From assembly GCA_948144175.1 (NCBI GenBank), contig CANXME010000411.1, positions 1-64,000 on the forward strand: 64,000 bases of DNA, in the 5' to 3' direction. Origin of the DNA: Closterium sp. NIES-65 (taxonomy: Eukaryota > Streptophyta > Zygnematophyceae > Desmidiales > Closteriaceae). Below the pieces are notes generated by a model. That model did no database searches. It saw nothing but the letters and a program-made list of their open reading frames with translations, and had not been told where the DNA came from. Below, piece by piece: positions 41,520 to 55,621 of this stretch. Every line of letters starts with the position of its first letter. Position 1 is the stretch's first letter. The translations under genes and the position numbers were made by a program.

Positions 41520-42353
41520 ATGGCCATTCGTTCGTATAGAGCTTACACACCAGGTACAAGAAATAGATCAGTTTCTAAGTTCGATGAAATTATTCAAATT
41601 AGGCCCGAAAAAAGATTAACCTCAGGACAACATCGTTGCAAGGGGCGTAACAATCGAGGAATTATCACTAGTCGACATAGAGGTGGTGGTCACAAACGCC
41701 TTTATAGGCATATAGATTTTCGACGTAATAAACAAGGAATTAGTGGTATAGTAAAAACTATTGAGTATGATCCTAATAGAAAAGCGAGAATTTGTTTAAC
41801 TCATTATTCTGATGGTGAAAAGAGATATATACTTCATCCTCGTGGAATAGAAATTGGTGATCAAATTTCCTCAGGTTCAGAAGCACCTATTGTTCCAGGC
41901 AACTGTTTGCCTTTAACTAATATGCCATTAGGGACCATGATTCATAATGTAGAATTGCAACCTGGCAAAGGTGGACAAATTGCTAGAGCAGCTGGTACAG
42001 TTGCACAAATTGTAGCAAAAGAAGGAAGATTAGCTACTCTTCGTATGCCCTCAGGTGAATTTCGTTTAGTATCTCAAGAATGTTTAGCTACAGTTGGGCA
42101 AGTTGGGAATGTGGATTCTAATAATCAAAGTTTAGGTAAGGCAGGTTCTAAGCGATGGTTAGGTAGACGTCCTAAAGTTAGAGGTGTAGTTATGAATGCA
42201 GCAGATCACCCTCATGGAGGTGGTGAAGGTCGCGCTCCGATTGGTCGTAAAAGACCATTAACTCCTTGGGGACGTCCTACACTTGGTAGAAGAACTAGGC
42301 CACGTCATAAATATAGCGAGTCCTTAATCCTACGTCGTAGGAAACATGCATAA
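41520..42353 (+). CDS. rpl2: 50S ribosomal protein L2
   Basis: Ribosomal protein uL2, near the peptidyl-transferase centre. 277 residues. The C-terminal signature [20 protein letters not shown] includes the conserved histidine. No intron, unlike most angiosperms. Confidence 0.98.
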   Translation: MAIRSYRAYTPGTRNRSVSKFDEIIQIRPEKRLTSGQHRCKGRNNRGIITSRHRGGGHKRLYRHIDFRRNKQGISGIVKTIEYDPNRKARICLTHYSDGEKRYILHPRGIEIGDQISSGSEAPIVPGNCLPLTNMPLGTMIHNVELQPGKGGQIARAAGTVAQIVAKEGRLATLRMPSGEFRLVSQECLATVGQVGNVDSNNQSLGKAGSKRWLGRRPKVRGVVMNAADHPHGGGEGRAPIGRKRPLTPWGRPTLGRRTRPRHKYSESLILRRRKHA

Positions 42354-42405
42354 TATATAGTCAATCATCATAGCGCATAGCGCATTATAGGATAATAAAT
42401 TTGCA

Positions 42406-42684
42406 ATGGCACGTTCACTAAAAAAAGGTCCTTTTGTCGCGGATCATTTGCTGAAGAAAGTTGAGAGTTTAAATGCCCAAGGAGAAAAAAGAGTAATTGT
42501 CACTTGGTCTCGTGCATCTACTATTGTTCCTGGAATGATTGGTCACACTATTGCTGTTCATAATGGCAGAGAGCATCTTCCTATCTATATTACAGATCTA
42601 ATGGTGGGACACAGATTGGGAGAATTTGCTCCTACTCGTACATTTCGAGGACATGCGAAAAGTGATAAGAAATCTCGTCGTTAA
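42406..42684 (+). CDS. rps19: 30S ribosomal protein S19
   Basis: Ribosomal protein uS19, 92 residues: [20 protein letters not shown], then [20 protein letters not shown] and [15 protein letters not shown]. It is followed 13 bp later by rpl22, with AGGAGG before that gene. Confidence 0.98.
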   Translation: MARSLKKGPFVADHLLKKVESLNAQGEKRVIVTWSRASTIVPGMIGHTIAVHNGREHLPIYITDLMVGHRLGEFAPTRTFRGHAKSDKKSRR

Positions 42685-42697
42685 TAGGAGGTAGCCC

Positions 42698-43057
42698 ATG
42701 ACTGAAATAACTAATACTAATCTGCAAGTACGAGCTATCGCGAAAACTGTTCGTATGTCCCCCCATAAAGTTCGCAAAGTAGTTGATCAAATTCGTGGTC
42801 GATCATATGAACAAGCACTTATGTTATTAGAATTCATGCCTTATCGAGCTTGTTATCCCATTTTACAAGTTGTATGTTCTGCAGCAGCTAATGCCAATCA
42901 TAATTTAGGTTTAAGCAAAGCTAATTTAGTGATCAGTGAGATTATGGTAGATAAGGGGCCTGTATTCAAAAGATTTCGTCCTAGAGCACAAGGACGTGGT
43001 TATCCAATACGTAAGCCTACTTGTTCAATTACTGTGGTTGTCAAAAACCGCATTTAA
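42698..43057 (+). CDS. rpl22: 50S ribosomal protein L22
   Basis: Ribosomal protein uL22, 119 residues, with [17 protein letters not shown] and [19 protein letters not shown]. Ribosome site AGGAGG at 42686-42691. Confidence 0.97.
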   Translation: MTEITNTNLQVRAIAKTVRMSPHKVRKVVDQIRGRSYEQALMLLEFMPYRACYPILQVVCSAAANANHNLGLSKANLVISEIMVDKGPVFKRFRPRAQGRGYPIRKPTCSITVVVKNRI

Positions 43058-43123
43058 GTTAAAGTTTTCATTAATAGATTATTACCAAATTTAGTTAATT
43101 ATTTAGAAAAAAGGAAATGATGC

Positions 43124-43783
43124 ATGGGACAAAAGATTCATCCACTTGGTTTTCGTCTTGGTGTTACACAAAATCACTTGTCTAATTGGTGTGCACAGCC
43201 CAAACGATACTCGGAATTCATCCAGGAAGATGAGAGAATGCGTAAGTGTATTAAAGAGTATGTACGTAAACATGTACGTACTTTTGAAAGTTATGGAGGC
43301 ATTGCGCGCATTGAAATTCAGCGCAAGACTGACGAAATCAAAGTAGAAATACATACAGGATTTCCTAATTTGTTTGTAGAAAGACTGGGTCCTCGTCTGA
43401 AAGAGATTAGACGTGATATGCAAAATACACTGATTCACTCTAAACATCTTAAATTTATTACTGCCTTAGCAGAAATAGAAAAACCTTATGCAGAAGCAAC
43501 TATTTTAGCAGAATACATTGCTGTACAATTAGAAAGACGTGTCGCATTTAGAAAAACAATTAAGAGAGCAATTCAACTTGCTAAAGATAAAGGCAATGTT
43601 AAGGGTATTAAGATACAAATTGCAGGAAGACTGAATGGAGCTGAAATTGCGCGTAGTGAATGGGCTCGTGAAGGTCGGGTACCCTTGCAAACTTTAAGAG
43701 CAAAAATCGATTATTGTCATTATCCGGCACATACTATATATGGAGTGTTAGGTATTAGAGTATGGATCTTTAAAGATGAATAA
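43124..43783 (+). CDS. rps3: 30S ribosomal protein S3
   Basis: Ribosomal protein uS3, 219 residues. It starts [18 protein letters not shown], has the KH region [20 protein letters not shown], and the C-terminal [21 protein letters not shown]. Normal length. Confidence 0.98.
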   Translation: MGQKIHPLGFRLGVTQNHLSNWCAQPKRYSEFIQEDERMRKCIKEYVRKHVRTFESYGGIARIEIQRKTDEIKVEIHTGFPNLFVERLGPRLKEIRRDMQNTLIHSKHLKFITALAEIEKPYAEATILAEYIAVQLERRVAFRKTIKRAIQLAKDKGNVKGIKIQIAGRLNGAEIARSEWAREGRVPLQTLRAKIDYCHYPAHTIYGVLGIRVWIFKDE

Positions 43784-44021
43784 TGTTTTTTTCTACTATA
43801 GAAATTCTTAAAATAAAGGAATCTATGATGAAATAGTTTAATTATTTCAAAAAATGTTATTTGCCAAATATTTCTTATATTTTTTGAAAATAGATGTTTT
43901 TAGAATTTTATTTGACATCATGTAAGTCTTTCTTTTCGACAAGTTGTTAAATCAAATTTCTATTATTTAATATCAACATTGTTTTGAATCCTATCACATA
44001 TTAATTTTACAATAGGCTGTT

Positions 44022-45272
44022 ATGCTTAGTGTGCGACTCGTTGAGATTGGTCATGGAAATCCCCTAGACTACTCTCTCTCACAAATAAATAGTGAGAAAG
44101 TTTATGACTTCTTTTTTGAAATTATGCAAAGAAATTACTATAGAGTAATTTGTAATAGATTTCCCATAAAAATATTTTGATTTTTGTGTAGCGGAAATTT
44201 CCACAATATGCGATATAGTTTTAAGCATATTGCTATATTTGTAGCGCATGGTCAGAAATACATCTAATTCTTATTGAGGCAGTTGGAAATCAGCAAGAAA
44301 TTTTTGAAAATATTAATAATGAATTTCTTAGAAATGATAAGTTTAAGACTAATCAACACTAAGTAACGTATTAGTTTTAGAAATATAAAGAACTTTGCTG
44401 CAGAAAGAGGACCTAAACGCATAATAGAAGTCATGAGAACGATGTAACCTATTATTTTTCATTTCTGTTGTGTATGAGGTGAATTTATTAGGTAGGATTG
44501 CGAAAGAAGCCAGCTCAAAATTGTTTCTATTCCTTAGAATATCAAGAGAAACAATTTGAAAACATTTTTAAATGAATATTTTCAAATTCAATGGGCAGAT
44601 ATTCGCACGTGAAATTCAAGAAAAATATTTTTACAAAAAATCATGCTAATTGGTTGATATTTTTCTATTAATTCATGAAAAGATTCTTATGAAGATAAAA
44701 TATATTAGAAGAAAATATATCAACATAAAAAAGATTTTTCAAAATCATTCTATTAAAACCAAGAGTTTCCAAAAATTGGTTTCACGAGAAGCCGGATGAA
44801 AAGAAATTTTCATGTCCAGTTTTGTAGTAGAGATGTAAAAAATATCATCGACTATAACCCTAGAAGAACTAAATTTCGTAAGCAACACCGAGGAAGAATG
44901 AAAGGATTTGCTACACGTGGTAACCGCGTGTGTTTTGGTAGATTTGGTCTTCAAGCATTAGAACCATCTTGGATTACATCACGTCAGATTGAAGCGGGAC
45001 GTCGTGCTATGACTCGATATGCCAGACGTGGAGGAAAATTGTGGATTAGAATTTTTCCTGATAAACCAATTACAATGCGTCCTGCAGAAACTCGAATGGG
45101 ATCTGGAAAAGGTGCCCCAGAATATTGGGTAGCTGTTGTGAAACCAGGCAGAATATTATATGAAATGAGTGGTGTATCAGAAAACGTTGCACGTTCAGCT
45201 ATGCGAATAGCATCTTATAAGATGCCCATTAAGACTCAATTTGTAGTAGCTAATACTTTACAGAATAAATAA
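44022..45272 (+). CDS. rpl16: 50S ribosomal protein L16 (two exons)
   Basis: Ribosomal protein uL16. Exon 1 is the usual tiny 9-nt exon ATGCTTAGT (44022-44030); exon 2 is 44856-45272 ([17 protein letters not shown] ...). The joined product is 141 residues. The tiny exon 1 is easily missed by ORF callers. Confidence 0.95.
44031..44855 (+). other. Group II intron of rpl16
   Basis: 825-bp intron, GTGCGAC at the 5' end and AT at the 3' end. Domain V is visible at about 44788-44825 (GAGAAGCCGGATGAAAAG ... TTCATGTCCAGTTTT). No ORF. Confidence 0.92.
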
Positions 45273-45399
45273 TTTTTCTTAAAGTGCAGTTTGCGATATA
45301 TGCAAGATATATCAAAAACATACGATATTCTATATAGTATATATTTTTAGTAATTTTGTTGAAAATAAATGTTTTTTTCGAAGTATTTGATTCTTAGAA

Positions 45400-45455
45400 A
45401 AAAAAGATTTGTATAAGTGTCAAATAGATTTTTTATACCTATACAAATCTTTTTT
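45400..45455 (+). terminator. Inverted repeat between rpl16 and rpl14
   Basis: AAAAAAAAGATTTGTATA and its near-complement TATACAAATCTTTTTTC form a stem about 20 bp long. A possible processing site within the ribosomal cluster. Confidence 0.6.
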
Positions 45456-45545
45456 CTATTGTCATTATTTATCTCATATTATTTATTATGCCCCCATAAA
45501 TTTTATTATCTGGGGGCTATTTTTGAAAAGGAGACTACTAAAATC

Positions 45546-45914
45546 ATGATTCAACCTCAATCATATTTGAATGTAGCGGATAATAGTGGAGCTCGTCGCC
45601 TTATGTGTATTCGCGTATTAGGCTCTAGTAATCGTAAGTATGCGAATATTGGTGATATGATTATTGCAGTAGTCAAAGAAGCTGTACCTAATATGCCATT
45701 AAAGAAATCAGAAGTTGTTAGAGCTGTTATAGTTCGAACATGTAAAGGTTTGAAACGTGATAATGGCATGATACTTCGTTTTGATGATAATGCAGCAGTA
45801 GTTGTGAACCAAGAAGGCAATCCAAGGGGAACACGAGTTTTTGGGCCAGTTGCTAGAGAATTAAGAGAATTTAATTTTACAAAAATAGTCTCTTTAGCAC
45901 CTGAAGTTCTATGA
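45546..45914 (+). CDS. rpl14: 50S ribosomal protein L14
   Basis: Ribosomal protein uL14, 122 residues from [21 protein letters not shown] chose the ATG at 45546 because AAAAGGAGAC lies just upstream and it matches the family start; the frame is open further upstream. It ends VSLAPEVL. Confidence 0.97.
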   Translation: MIQPQSYLNVADNSGARRLMCIRVLGSSNRKYANIGDMIIAVVKEAVPNMPLKKSEVVRAVIVRTCKGLKRDNGMILRFDDNAAVVVNQEGNPRGTRVFGPVARELREFNFTKIVSLAPEVL

Positions 45915-46227
45915 TATTCTCCAACAGATCTTGCACTTTTATGCTAAATATTTTATTATATATAGCAATATAATTTTAATTTAAGTCAATGTGTTTTCTT
46001 ATTAGTCTTGTCTAATTTTTCTAAAGCACTGCTATTTTCATACTTAAACGTACTCAATATTTCATTATATATGTGACTATACCATATATGAAAAGAAAAT
46101 TAGTGACAATCAATTAATATTTTTTTCTCAAATAAATATTAATTATTTCTTATTGTCCTATATTACAGATAGGTAGAGTCTAACATATTTCTATTCTTTA
46201 CAGTGCACAAAAAAATAAGGAGTCACC

Positions 46228-46626
46228 GTGAGCAACGATACTATAGCTAATATGATTACGTGTATACGTAATGCTAATTTAAGAAAAACCAAAACTGTCG
46301 AAGTATTAGCAACTAATACGACTCGAAGTATTGGCAAAATATTATTACAAGAAGGATTTATAGAAGAACTTAGAGAACGTCAAGAAGGTATCAGACGTTT
46401 ATTAGTTATTACATTAAGATATCAAGGCCGTAGACGTAAACCTTATATTACTACAGTTAGACGTATTAGCAAACCTGGTCTTAGAGTCTACTCAAATCAC
46501 AAAGATATCCCGAGAGTTTTAGGAGGAATGGGAATTGTCATTTTATCCACTTCTCAAGGTATTTTGATTGATCGAGAGGCACGTGAAAAACAAATCGGGG
46601 GAGAAATATTGTGCTATGTTTGGTAA
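46228..46626 (+). CDS. rps8: 30S ribosomal protein S8
   Basis: Ribosomal protein uS8, 132 residues, starting with GTG after [26 protein letters not shown] and the C-terminal [22 protein letters not shown] are diagnostic. The upstream 45915-46227 spacer holds no gene. Confidence 0.96.
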   Translation: MSNDTIANMITCIRNANLRKTKTVEVLATNTTRSIGKILLQEGFIEELRERQEGIRRLLVITLRYQGRRRKPYITTVRRISKPGLRVYSNHKDIPRVLGGMGIVILSTSQGILIDREAREKQIGGEILCYVW

Positions 46627-46760
46627 TCCTTGTGCCATTTACATACTCAGTTTTTTCAACTCATAGGAGTAGTTCTTAGAAGTTTAAGAAAAGTCATAAT
46701 AAGTTACTCTTATGAGCTCGGTTTTATACAAACATAGCCAGTTATAAATAGAGGAAATCC

Positions 46761-46997
46761 ATGAGGAAGCAGAATTTAATCGAAATGGAAGGAGTAGTTA
46801 CAGAGTCTCTTCCAAATGCTATGTTTCGAGTCTGCTTAGATAATGGTTGCCAAGTACTGGCTCATATTTCGGGCAAGATTCGTAAAAATTATATACGCAT
46901 CTTATTGGGAGATAGGGTTAAAGTTGAATTAAGCCCATATGACTTGACCAAAGGACGTATTACCTATAGGCTTCGTACAAGATCTCCTAATGGATAA
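46761..46997 (+). CDS. infA: Translation initiation factor IF-1
   Basis: 78-residue OB-fold initiation factor that binds the 30S A site. [20 protein letters not shown] and [20 protein letters not shown] are typical. Lost from many angiosperm plastids, intact here. Confidence 0.97.
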   Translation: MRKQNLIEMEGVVTESLPNAMFRVCLDNGCQVLAHISGKIRKNYIRILLGDRVKVELSPYDLTKGRITYRLRTRSPNG

Positions 46998-47216
46998 CTT
47001 TGCTAAAAATCATATTTTTTTATGTATTATTCTTTTTAGAATTTATAAAAATGTTAATGAAAGTTTATTCAATCAAAATTACTACATAACTCGAATACTA
47101 AAACGTATAGAGAATCCTGATTTATTTCATACTAAGGTATATATTTGATATTCATATTCTTCTTATAATAGAAAAAAATAGAAAAAAATAGAAAATTTTG
47201 TGGAGATTATAAAAAT

Positions 47217-47330
47217 ATGAAAGTACGAGCTTCAGTTCGCAAGATTTGTGAAAATTGTCGTTTGATTCGCAGGCGAGGTAGAGTTATGGTGGTTTGTTCA
47301 AATCCTAAACACAAACAACGTCAAGGATAA
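47217..47330 (+). CDS. rpl36: 50S ribosomal protein L36
   Basis: 37-residue zinc-binding ribosomal protein bL36: [20 protein letters not shown] and [11 protein letters not shown], with the Cys-Cys-Cys-His zinc ligands visible. Confidence 0.97.
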   Translation: MKVRASVRKICENCRLIRRRGRVMVVCSNPKHKQRQG

Positions 47331-47546
47331 TATATTCATGATTCCATTTTCTAGCTTCTCTTATCCTAAATTCCTTACTATTCGATCATCTTGTTTTTGA
47401 AACTTGCAGATCATTGTGTATGTATTCTGAACAATCATTTCTTAGGAAGAATTTCTAGAGTTATCTACAAATATAGATTATCTACACTTCTTTTATGAAT
47501 CATGAATTAATAAAAATTGATTATCAAGTACAATTAGTTAACTATT

Positions 47547-47939
47547 ATGGCAAAACCTTCTAAAAAAATTAGTCTTCGTAAAGGAAAAAAACGAGCTCCT
47601 AAAGGAGTTATTCATGTTCAAGCAAGCTTTAATAATACAATTGTCACTGTAACTGATATTAGAGGACAAACAATGTCTTGGTCTTCTGCTGGATCCTGTG
47701 GATTTAAAGGGGCTAAGAAGAGTACACCTTTTGCAGCCCAGACTGCTGCTGAAAATGCTATTTCTTTATTAATTGATCAAGGTATGAGACAAGCTGAAGT
47801 TATGATTAGTGGTCCTGGACCAGGACGAGATACAGCCTTAAGAGCTATCCGTAACAGTGGTATTGCATTAAGTTTTGTTCGAGACGTAACCCCTATGCCA
47901 CATAATGGTTGTAGACCTTCTAGTCAACGTCGCGTATAA
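47547..47939 (+). CDS. rps11: 30S ribosomal protein S11
   Basis: Ribosomal protein uS11, 130 residues: [21 protein letters not shown] and the end [16 protein letters not shown]. It lies upstream of rpoA, as in bacterial alpha operons. Confidence 0.98.
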   Translation: MAKPSKKISLRKGKKRAPKGVIHVQASFNNTIVTVTDIRGQTMSWSSAGSCGFKGAKKSTPFAAQTAAENAISLLIDQGMRQAEVMISGPGPGRDTALRAIRNSGIALSFVRDVTPMPHNGCRPSSQRRV

Positions 47940-47975
47940 AACATATATCTATTATATAAACAGAGAAACGAGAAT

Positions 47976-49037
47976 ATGGAAAAAAATAGTAGCACCATAC
48001 GTATTTCTCCGGAATGGAAATGTGTAGATGATGAACAAGGAAAAAATCGCCGTTTACATTATAGCCGTTTTGCTTTATCTCCATTATTAGTTGATCAAGC
48101 TATGACTATAGGAGTAGCGATGCGGCGAGCCTTGTTATCAGAAGTTGAAGGCCTTGGTATTACATCAGCCAAAATTGTAGGAACTTTGCATGAATATTCT
48201 ACTTTAGAAGGAGTGCGTGAATCTATCGATGAGATTCTAATGAATCTTAAACAAATAGTTTTAAAAGGTAGAGTAACAAACAAGCAAAATGCTTCTTTAT
48301 TTGCACAAGGTCCAGGTGTAGTCACTGCTGGACATATTAATTTACCATCTTGTATCAGTGTTGTAGATCCTGATCAGTACATAGCCACGCTAAGTAAGCA
48401 TACTCAATTGTGTGTCGAATTAGTAATTAGCCAAGGCAAAGGAAATTACATAAATGATAATGTCAAGCCCGAAGAAGGTTTTTTTCGTATCGATGCTAGA
48501 TTTACTCCAGTTCAAAAAGCCAATTTCAGTATTTATTCTTTAGGAGAAGCAAAAGAGAGACAGCAGTTATTATTATTAGAAATATGGACTAATAGAAGCT
48601 TAACTCCAGAAGAAGCATTATATCAAGCTCATAATAGTATACTTAATTTATTTTATACCATTACACCGCCCATTCCATCTAAAAGCGTATTGAAAACTAA
48701 TAATTCGAATGCTATAGATCATAATGTAGTATATAAAAATATTCATACTTCCGATCAATCAGGTCATGTATTAAATACTACCATTGATACAGTATTATCA
48801 CTGGATAGACCTATGGAAGATATAATGAATACAACTAATATATCTATTGATCAATTAGAATTATCTCCTAGAATATATAATTGCTTAAAAAGAGCTAATA
48901 TACATACATTATCAGATTTAGTATCTTATACTCAAGAAGATCTTCTTAAGATTAAAAATTTTGGCAGAAAATCAGTTGAACAAGTTGTTATGGTTTTGCA
49001 AGAACGTTTCGGATTAGAACTTTCTGGAAACAAATAA
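47976..49037 (+). CDS. rpoA: Plastid RNA polymerase subunit alpha
   Basis: Alpha subunit of the plastid-encoded RNA polymerase, 353 residues. The N-terminal dimerisation domain has HYSRFALSPL and GVAMRRALLSEVEGLGITSAK. The C-terminal domain with LSPRIYNCLKRANIHTLSDL and IKNFGRKSVEQVV is the alpha-CTD. A longer linker (about residues 225-285) lies between the two. Last gene of the ribosomal cluster. Confidence 0.97.
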   Translation: MEKNSSTIRISPEWKCVDDEQGKNRRLHYSRFALSPLLVDQAMTIGVAMRRALLSEVEGLGITSAKIVGTLHEYSTLEGVRESIDEILMNLKQIVLKGRVTNKQNASLFAQGPGVVTAGHINLPSCISVVDPDQYIATLSKHTQLCVELVISQGKGNYINDNVKPEEGFFRIDARFTPVQKANFSIYSLGEAKERQQLLLLEIWTNRSLTPEEALYQAHNSILNLFYTITPPIPSKSVLKTNNSNAIDHNVVYKNIHTSDQSGHVLNTTIDTVLSLDRPMEDIMNTTNISIDQLELSPRIYNCLKRANIHTLSDLVSYTQEDLLKIKNFGRKSVEQVVMVLQERFGLELSGNK

Positions 49038-49099
49038 AAAAGAGAACCATTTGTTGTAGCTGAAATATATTTCAGCTACAACAAATGGTTCTCTTTTTT
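49036..49099. terminator. Bidirectional stem-loop between rpoA and petD
   Basis: Perfect palindrome with 32-bp arms and almost no loop, A-run on the left and T-run on the right, spanning the rpoA stop codon. It can end both convergent transcripts (rpoA forward, petD reverse). Confidence 0.9.
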
Positions 49100-49168
49100 G
49101 TTTGCATTATAATTTACAAACTGAGGTGTTGATCACCAGTCTGTAAAAAAAAATCAAAAAAAAATTTC

Positions 49169-49654
<486 letters not shown>

Positions 49655-49851
49655 CTAAACTCCTTTTTATGTAAAAAAACTGTGTCGATACTATAAACAA
49701 GTAAACTGTTCAGAACGATACAGCAAACTAATCCATGATATAGGTATATTCAATACTTGCTTCATGGCAATACGCCCCTCGAATGTAATGTCTAGAAAAA
49801 ATATCACAATCTTTTCTTAATACATTATATATGGCAACTCCATATACTTGT

Positions 49852-50517
<666 letters not shown>

Positions 50518-50728
50518 TTACATAATTACGCAGTTGAACTTCCATAAGAAAAAGAGAAAAATCTTTTTTCTACCTATATACTATACTAATTAGTATCATT
50601 TAAGAATATTGTCGTGTTTCTACTTTAATTAATATGAATAAGAAGACCAGGAAAAATTCTTGAGTAATTATACCCCCTGAATTTTCCTAGTCTTCTCGTC
50701 AGACAAGAATTTTCTTAAACTGTAATGA

Positions 50729-51211
<483 letters not shown>

Positions 51212-51355
51212 TTTTCTAGGCCTTTCCCATACTTCACAGGAATACGGGGAGGGCCACCCTATCATTCATATTGAAAAAATAAGATGATCCTTGTATTACT
51301 ATACAAATAGATAAATAGGATACAAAAAAATTACAAGGTTAAGTCTAATATAGGC

Positions 51356-51526
<171 letters not shown>

Positions 51527-51586
51527 TTATAGATTCATTGATACATACTAGTAGACATGAATACAACTGAGTACAGATATATATAT

Positions 51587-53113
51587 CTATACAGCTTGTC
51601 TCTTGGTGCTTGGGTCTCCAAGTTTTTGGAAAAGACCGAATTCTACTTGTGCTTCAAGATCAGGATCAATTCCAGAGAATACGTCTCTAAATAGAGTTCT
51701 AGCACCATGCCAGATATGGCCAAAGTAGAATAAGAATGCTAAATTAGCATGTCCAAAGGTGAACCATCCTCTTGGGCTACTACGGAATACCCCATCAGAT
51801 TTAAGAGTAGCACGGTCAAATTCAATAATTTCACCTAATTGTGCACGTCTTGCATATTTTTTCACAGTAGTAGGATCACTAAAACTTACACCGTCTAGTT
51901 CTCCACCGTAAAATTGTACAGTTACACCTACTTGTTCAATACTATATTTGGATTCTGCTCTACGGAAAGGCACGTCTGCACGAACTACTCCGTCTTTATC
52001 TAGTAGAACAACAGGGAATGTTTCAAAGAAAGTTGGCATACGACGAACAAATAGTTCATTACCTTCTTTATCTTTAAATACAGCATGACCTAGCCAGCCT
52101 ACTGCAATACCGTCTCCATTATCCATAGCACCTGCACGGAATAGTCCTCCTTTAGCAGGGTTATTTCCAATGTAATCGTAGAATGCTAGTTTCTCAGGAA
52201 TCTTAGACCAAGCTTCAGATAGACTTAACCCTTCAGCTTGACTAGCACGAACACGTCTTTCAATTTCTTCTTGGAAATAGTTTTGATCCCATTGATAACG
52301 AGTAGGCCCAAATAGTTCGATAGGAGTTGCTGCACTACCATACCACATAGTTCCAGCTACTACAAAAGCTGACCAGAACACTGCTGCAATACTGCTAGAT
52401 AGTACGGTTTCAATGTTCCCCATACGCAATCCTTTATAAAGACGCTGAGGAGGACGAACACTTAGGTGGAATAATCCTGCTAGAATTCCTAAAATACCTG
52501 CTGCAATATGGTGTGACGCAATACCACCTGCGTTAAAAGGATCGAATCCTTCTGCACCCCAAGCTGGAGCTACAGGTTGTACACTTCCACTAATTCCATA
52601 TGGATCAGAAACCCAGATACCAGGACCAAATAAACCAGTTACGTGAAACGCACCAAAAGCAAAGCAAAGTACTCCAGATAGGAAAAGGTGAATTCCAAAG
52701 ATTTTAGGTAAATCTAAGGAAGGTTTGCCAGTTCTCTCATCACGGAATAGTTCAAGATCCCAGTAAACCCAGTGCCAAATTGCTGCTAGGAATAATAGTC
52801 CAGAAAGAACAATATGAACAGCTGCTACACCTTCGTAACTCCATAGACCAGCATCATTAACGGTTTCTCCAGTGATACTCCAGCCACCCCATGATTTAGT
52901 AACTCCCAATCGAGTCATGAAAGGAATTACAAACATGCCTTGTCTCCACATTGGATCAAGAACAGGATCAGAAGGGTCAAAAACTGCTAGTTCATACAAA
53001 GCCATAGAACCAGCCCATCCAGAAACTAGAGCAGTGTGCATGATATGCACAGCAATCAAACGACCGGGATCATTTAAAACAACTGTATGTACACGATACC
53101 AAGGCAAACCCAT
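51587..53113 (-). CDS. psbB: Photosystem II CP47 chlorophyll apoprotein
   Basis: 508-residue inner antenna of photosystem II with six helices and a large lumenal loop. It starts [19 protein letters not shown]. Chlorophyll-ligand histidines lie in the helices (e.g. [12 protein letters not shown] and [16 protein letters not shown]). The ATG at 53113 matches the family; a codon three upstream is also in frame. Promoter-proximal gene of the psbB operon. Confidence 0.98.
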   Translation of the reverse strand: MGLPWYRVHTVVLNDPGRLIAVHIMHTALVSGWAGSMALYELAVFDPSDPVLDPMWRQGMFVIPFMTRLGVTKSWGGWSITGETVNDAGLWSYEGVAAVHIVLSGLLFLAAIWHWVYWDLELFRDERTGKPSLDLPKIFGIHLFLSGVLCFAFGAFHVTGLFGPGIWVSDPYGISGSVQPVAPAWGAEGFDPFNAGGIASHHIAAGILGILAGLFHLSVRPPQRLYKGLRMGNIETVLSSSIAAVFWSAFVVAGTMWYGSAATPIELFGPTRYQWDQNYFQEEIERRVRASQAEGLSLSEAWSKIPEKLAFYDYIGNNPAKGGLFRAGAMDNGDGIAVGWLGHAVFKDKEGNELFVRRMPTFFETFPVVLLDKDGVVRADVPFRRAESKYSIEQVGVTVQFYGGELDGVSFSDPTTVKKYARRAQLGEIIEFDRATLKSDGVFRSSPRGWFTFGHANLAFLFYFGHIWHGARTLFRDVFSGIDPDLEAQVEFGLFQKLGDPSTKRQAV

Positions 53114-53673
53114 GGGTAACACCTCTTTCTCAGAGAGAATTAGACATTCTGTGACTCTCTTGCACTAAGATGACCTATTGCGTTTGCTATTTATTTTCAA
53201 CATCCCAGGCACTATTTCCCTATAGTGATCTTTTTCTAAACGCAATTTTTTTTATGGTCTCTTGTTGTTGATATAACCGTATTTATTGTAACATTTTTTG
53301 TTTATCATCACAACATAGAAAACGGTTTGAATTCAAAAATTTCTAGTGTAAAATACAACAAAGAAGAGGAAAAGAAATCTATTTCGTAGTCTAATTTATT
53401 TAAGTCCATAGACTGCTAAAAAAAATTACAAAAAAAATATTCTATATTTTTACAAAAAAACACTTTATAGTAGAAAAACATACTATAAAAAGTAGAGAAA
53501 AAGCTTTTGTTCAAATGTTTGTCGAAATTTTGAAAATTTTTTTTTCTAACTCAAAAAAAATTTTCTATATCTTATACAAAAAACATATTGAATATGTAAC
53601 ATCTAATTAAGGACACTATAGTACTATAGTGTATATAGGGGAGTATATACAATTTAATTACTAAATTAACATT
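53114..53673. other. psbB-clpP divergent spacer
   Basis: 560 bp between divergent psbB and clpP. A small palindrome CACTATAGTACTATAGTG lies at about 53613-53630, upstream of clpP. It should hold both promoters, but I cannot assign them firmly. Confidence 0.5.
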
Positions 53674-54288
53674 ATGCCTATTGGTGTTCCAAGGGTCCCT
53701 TTTCGTCTTCCTGGAGAAGAAGAGGCAGTTTGGGTAGACGTGTATAATCGATTGTATCGTGAAAGATTACTTTTTTTAGGTCAGAATGTAGATGATGAGA
53801 TTGCTAATCAATTGATTGGTATTATGATGTATTTGAATGGCGAAGATGAAAGTAAGGATATGTTTATGTACATAAATTCTCCTGGTGGAGCAGTCTTGGC
53901 TGGAATTGCAGTATATGATGCTATGCAATTTGTAGTACCAGATGTGCATACTATCTGTATGGGCCTGGCAGCTTCTATGGGTTCTTTTATCTTAACTGGA
54001 GGAGAAATTACTAAACGTCTAGCTCTACCTCATGCTAGAGTAATGATTCACCAACCAGCTAGTTCTTATTATGATGGGCAAGCAGGTGAATGCATGATGG
54101 AAGCTGAAGAAGTTTTGAAATTACGAGATTCTATTACAAGAGTATATGTTCAGCGTACTGGAAAGCCAGCATGGGTCATTTCTGAAGATATGGAAAGAGA
54201 TGTTTTTATGTCTGCAAAAGAAGCCCAAGCATATGGAATTGTAGATTTAGTAGCAGCAGATAATGATGCTACTCCAGATGTTTTATAA
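53674..54288 (+). CDS. clpP: ATP-dependent Clp protease proteolytic subunit
   Basis: Serine protease core of the stromal Clp complex, 204 residues. Catalytic Ser101 (LAASMGSF), His126 (ARVMIHQP) and an aspartate near 176 (MERDVFMS) are present. No introns, unlike most land plants (two). Confidence 0.98.
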   Translation: MPIGVPRVPFRLPGEEEAVWVDVYNRLYRERLLFLGQNVDDEIANQLIGIMMYLNGEDESKDMFMYINSPGGAVLAGIAVYDAMQFVVPDVHTICMGLAASMGSFILTGGEITKRLALPHARVMIHQPASSYYDGQAGECMMEAEEVLKLRDSITRVYVQRTGKPAWVISEDMERDVFMSAKEAQAYGIVDLVAADNDATPDVL

Positions 54289-54431
54289 TAATGATAGCAA
54301 ATCTCTATAGTTCTCTTTTAGTTACCTTGCTTGAGTAGATCATCTTTGCTAACGTCATTTTTTTTCTTTTTCGTTCAAAACAGAATGTGGTTAAGATTCA
54401 TCTCAACTGAACATTTCTGTTGAAAAAATTT

Positions 54432-54545
54432 ATGCCTACCATTCAACAACTTATTAGACATAGCAGACAACCTGCAGAAAATAGAACTAAGTCTCCAGCC
54501 CTTCGAGCTTGTCCTCAAAGAAGAGGAGTATGTACTAGAGTGTAT
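54432..54545 (+). CDS. rps12: 30S ribosomal protein S12, exon 1 (trans-spliced)
   Basis: 114 nt encoding the first 38 residues of uS12 ([20 protein letters not shown] ... CTRVY). It ends exactly at the GTGTGATT group II 5' boundary. It joins exon 2 at 36023 on the other strand (VY|TTTPKKP). Next to rpl20 and clpP, as in land plants. Confidence 0.96.
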
Positions 54546-55279
54546 GTGTGATTTGTTCAGATCTAAACTAGTCAAAATCTAGAATCGATATGACAGAAGA
54601 ATCTAGTAATTTTCATAGTATGGATCTGCCACTTATTTTTTTTATAGGTGGAATTCATAAATTTCCTTGGTGTAAATCCAATCATCTTAGTGCAAGATAG
54701 AATGCACTTTCTCCACGGTAGTGACTGGTCATCAATCCGTGAAACGAGAAAGACGAACAAATATAGTATTAATAGACAATATGTTTTGTTCATTGCAATA
54801 ACGGATTCATAAGGTTAGCTGCTCAGCGAACTCTCGTAATAAAACACTTTTCATATTTTCTAAGTATCTATGTAAGAAATAAGGTACTTAAAATACAACA
54901 TAAGAAAGCGAAAGATTGAATCTTGTACAGGTTTTCAATTGCACTCTTATTTAATTCCTATAAGGAACAAAATTAGCTTCAGTGTAAAGAGAGAATCTTA
55001 CCGTCATAAGAAAATTTATGGAAACAAAGTAATGTATAAATGCTCTCAGCACAAGGCATTTCCCCTTGTTTTCTGAGGAGTTACCTGAACTAAGGCCTTT
55101 ATACAAAGGAAGGTTACAGAAGCAAATGCCATTATGATCCTTTTCCCTACATTAGACCTATATTTTTAGATAACATAATTTATCATAAAGAAAAATTGTA
55201 TTCTGTACGAGGATATGGAAAATTTTCTTAGTAGTATAATATTATGTTCTAAATATTTTTATTATATAAACAACTTAGA
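54546..55279 (+). other. 5' half of trans-spliced rps12 intron, and spacer
   Basis: Begins GTGTGATTTG at 54546. The 5' domains of the split group II intron must lie here; their 3' limit cannot be fixed by eye. The rest is the spacer to rpl20. No gene. Confidence 0.7.
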
Positions 55280-55621
55280 ATGACAAGAGTTAAACGTGGA
55301 TACGTAGCCAGAAAACGCCGTAATCGTATTCTTGAATGTGCCTCAGGATTTCGTCGTGCGCATTCAAGGTTATTTAGACCTGCAAAACAGCAGGTTATGA
55401 AAGCATTGGTTTCATCTAAAAGAGATAGAAGTAGAAGGAAAAGAGATTTTAGAAAATTATGGATTACTCGTATTAATGCTGCAGTACGTAAAAAAGGACT
55501 TTCTTATAGTCGATTTATTAACAAACTCTATACATCTAAAATTTCCATTAATCGTAAAATGATTGCACAAATAGCAGTTTTAGATAAAGATGGTTTTAAC
55601 GGGTTATTGAATAGTGTTTAG
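55280..55621 (+). CDS. rpl20: 50S ribosomal protein L20
   Basis: Ribosomal protein bL20, 113 residues, [20 protein letters not shown] and [20 protein letters not shown]. Very basic N-terminus, as in the family. Confidence 0.97.
   Translation: MTRVKRGYVARKRRNRILECASGFRRAHSRLFRPAKQQVMKALVSSKRDRSRRKRDFRKLWITRINAAVRKKGLSYSRFINKLYTSKISINRKMIAQIAVLDKDGFNGLLNSV

Noticed and set aside
43103-43447. 114-codon minus-strand frame
   Set aside because: Antisense shadow of rps3.
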